DNA from: Cyclobacteriaceae bacterium
GTDB lineage: Bacteria > Bacteroidota > Bacteroidia > Cytophagales > Cyclobacteriaceae
Length of the DNA: 6,220 bases
Assembly (NCBI GenBank): GCA_030589835.1
Contig: JAUUZS010000271.1
Coordinates: 1 to 6,220 of the forward strand
Direction: 5' to 3'
Below, piece after piece: positions 5,326 through 6,220 of the stretch. The position numbers were made by a program, and so were the translations under genes. Every line of letters begins with the position of its first letter. Positions within the stretch are counted from its first letter, which is position 1. The notes below the pieces were generated by a model that ran no database searches, had not been told where the DNA came from, and saw nothing but the letters and a program-made list of their open reading frames with translations.

Positions 5326-6021
5326 TTAGACTGTTCCTGGTAATATATTTGTTATTTCGAAATCATTGACAACATTTCCGTGGGAGGCCTCAAAATCCCT
5401 GGTTCCCCATTGTTCGACACAGGCAACTAATTTGGATTCAGAATCATAATAATCCCATGAAATAAATTCTGTCCAGCTATCGTCATCTTCAGGGTCATCT
5501 GAAAAATACCCCGGACTTTCTTTGTCAAGAAAATATGCTGTTCCCTTAAATTCAATTTTCTTTGGGGGGCATTTTTTTTCAAGGATTTCTACCGGAATAT
5601 CTTCTCCAAGGGCACTGATCTTAAGTTTTCTGCTCACCGTCATAAAACCCACATCGTTGTTATCGATATGAAGATAGGCAACATCATCTGCAGCTTCTAT
5701 TTTGTACTCCCTGGTAAAATAATTGTTGCTCCAATCATATTCATATTCCTCCTTGATCACCCAGGTATTCAGGTCATAGTCGAACATAAAACCGACTCGG
5801 AGATCTTCAATTTTTATATCATTGGGATCGTAATGCAGCTCCTTCTTTTTTTTAAATCTATCAAAAAGTCCCATAGAATTTTTATGATGATGGTGACTCC
5901 CGCCACGGTTAGTTGTACCAAAAATACGAAAAGGCCTTGTTTTATCCTTGTCTTTTGTATTATAAACAAGGCCTTTGATCAATTGCCAGCCGGTCCATAT
6001 AATCAAGACCAGCAGAAGCAT
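5326..6021 (-). CDS. DUF4178 domain protein with extra N-terminal membrane segment
   Basis: The 231-residue protein starts at ATG 6021. Residues 1-19 are strongly hydrophobic (MLLLVLIIWTGWQLIKGLV) and are followed by a polar linker containing four consecutive His (43-46). Met50 begins MGLFDRFKKKK, the usual type of start for stand-alone DUF4178 proteins, so translation could begin at 5874 instead, giving 182 residues. No convincing ribosome binding site separates the options. The DUF4178 region follows: DLRVGFMFDYDLNTWVIKEE (73-92), a tyrosine-rich strand (YFTREYKIEA), YLHIDNND, and a second half with FKGTAYFLDKESPGYF, WDYYDSESKLVACVEQWG and a FEITNILPG end. DUF4178 recurs next to PspA, DUF350 and SpeE-like genes; its molecular role is unknown. 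The gene lies 45 bp after pspA. Confidence 0.9.
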   Translation of the reverse strand: MLLLVLIIWTGWQLIKGLVYNTKDKDKTRPFRIFGTTNRGGSHHHHKNSMGLFDRFKKKKELHYDPNDIKIEDLRVGFMFDYDLNTWVIKEEYEYDWSNNYFTREYKIEAADDVAYLHIDNNDVGFMTVSRKLKISALGEDIPVEILEKKCPPKKIEFKGTAYFLDKESPGYFSDDPEDDDSWTEFISWDYYDSESKLVACVEQWGTRDFEASHGNVVNDFEITNILPGTV

Positions 6022-6066
6022 TTTAATTAAGAATCCGATGACTTTATAATTATAAGTGGACTATTC

Positions 6067-6220
6067 TTATTCTTTACTTGCTTTCATTTTAGCTTTCATG
6101 GCTGCTAGTGCATCTGAAGCCTGGTTTGGAGATGCTGCCCCAAGTACATCATCAATCTCTTCATCAATGCTTCTGTTATCATTAGCTACATCGGCATATG
6201 CCTCGGAGAGTGCTTCATTC
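6067..6220 (-). CDS. pspA: PspA/IM30 family protein, C-terminal end (partial)
   Basis: Fifty C-terminal residues are visible, ending with TAA at 6069-6067; the rest lies beyond the right edge. The sequence NEALSEAYADVANDNRSIDEE is the typical last helix of PspA/IM30 proteins, followed by a DDVLG segment, a short linker and an Ala/Lys-rich tail (DALAAMKAKMKASKE) like those of YjfJ-type paralogs. PspA proteins form membrane-bound ESCRT-III-like rings that repair or protect the inner membrane. This is the most upstream gene seen in the operon and probably close to its promoter, which is outside the window. Assignment rests on a short but characteristic segment. Confidence 0.85.
   Translation of the reverse strand, partial: NEALSEAYADVANDNRSIDEEIDDVLGAASPNQASDALAAMKAKMKASKE

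Noticed and set aside
5881..5895. Run of His codons as a cloning tag
   Set aside because: Only four His, encoded with mixed CAC/CAT codons inside a natural linker of a native operon gene; not evidence of an engineered tag.

Overview
The window looks like a Bacteroidota chromosome (Cytophagales/Saprospirales-like, exact group not resolvable). It is AT-rich, has few Shine-Dalgarno sequences, uses TTG as a start codon, and its lipoprotein has the short tyrosine-containing lipobox common in that phylum. It holds two units that converge near position 1450.

Right and centre (1475-6220, minus strand, transcribed right to left): a compact PspA-type envelope-stress operon. In transcription order it contains the C-terminal end of a PspA/IM30 protein (cut by the window edge), a DUF4178 protein with an extra N-terminal membrane segment, a lipoprotein with a Tyr/Gly/Ser/Asn-rich tail, a small two-helix membrane protein with a possible PH-like soluble part, a tandem-repeat DUF350 membrane protein, and a seven-helix membrane-anchored polyamine aminopropyltransferase (SpeE-like). 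This matches in outline a known conserved association of PspA paralogs, DUF350, DUF4178 and spermidine-type enzymes (compare yjfIJKLMC of E. coli). A reasonable inference is that PspA and DUF350 work at the inner membrane while the aminopropyltransferase makes or modifies a polyamine there. The substrate is unknown. The lipoprotein would be the outer-envelope partner.

Left (1-1474): a possible gene tail ends at 92. A 60-bp copy of the 3' end of the aminopropyltransferase gene follows (123-182), then a perfect 21-bp-arm hairpin (240-285), then a plus-strand AAA ATPase of the DUF4143 family (300-1424). The second copy of the 60-bp sequence is the real gene end (1475-1534). The two copies share 56 of 60 bases, and three of the four differences are synonymous. 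The ATPase with its hairpin therefore sits between a displaced and a functional copy of its neighbour's 3' end. This is the pattern left when an element inserts into the end of a gene and restores the reading frame, and it is the most unusual thing in the window.

Non-coding stretches are short. The 157 bp between the DUF350 and aminopropyltransferase genes hold a degenerate inverted repeat. No tRNA, rRNA, CRISPR array or classical transposase was seen.
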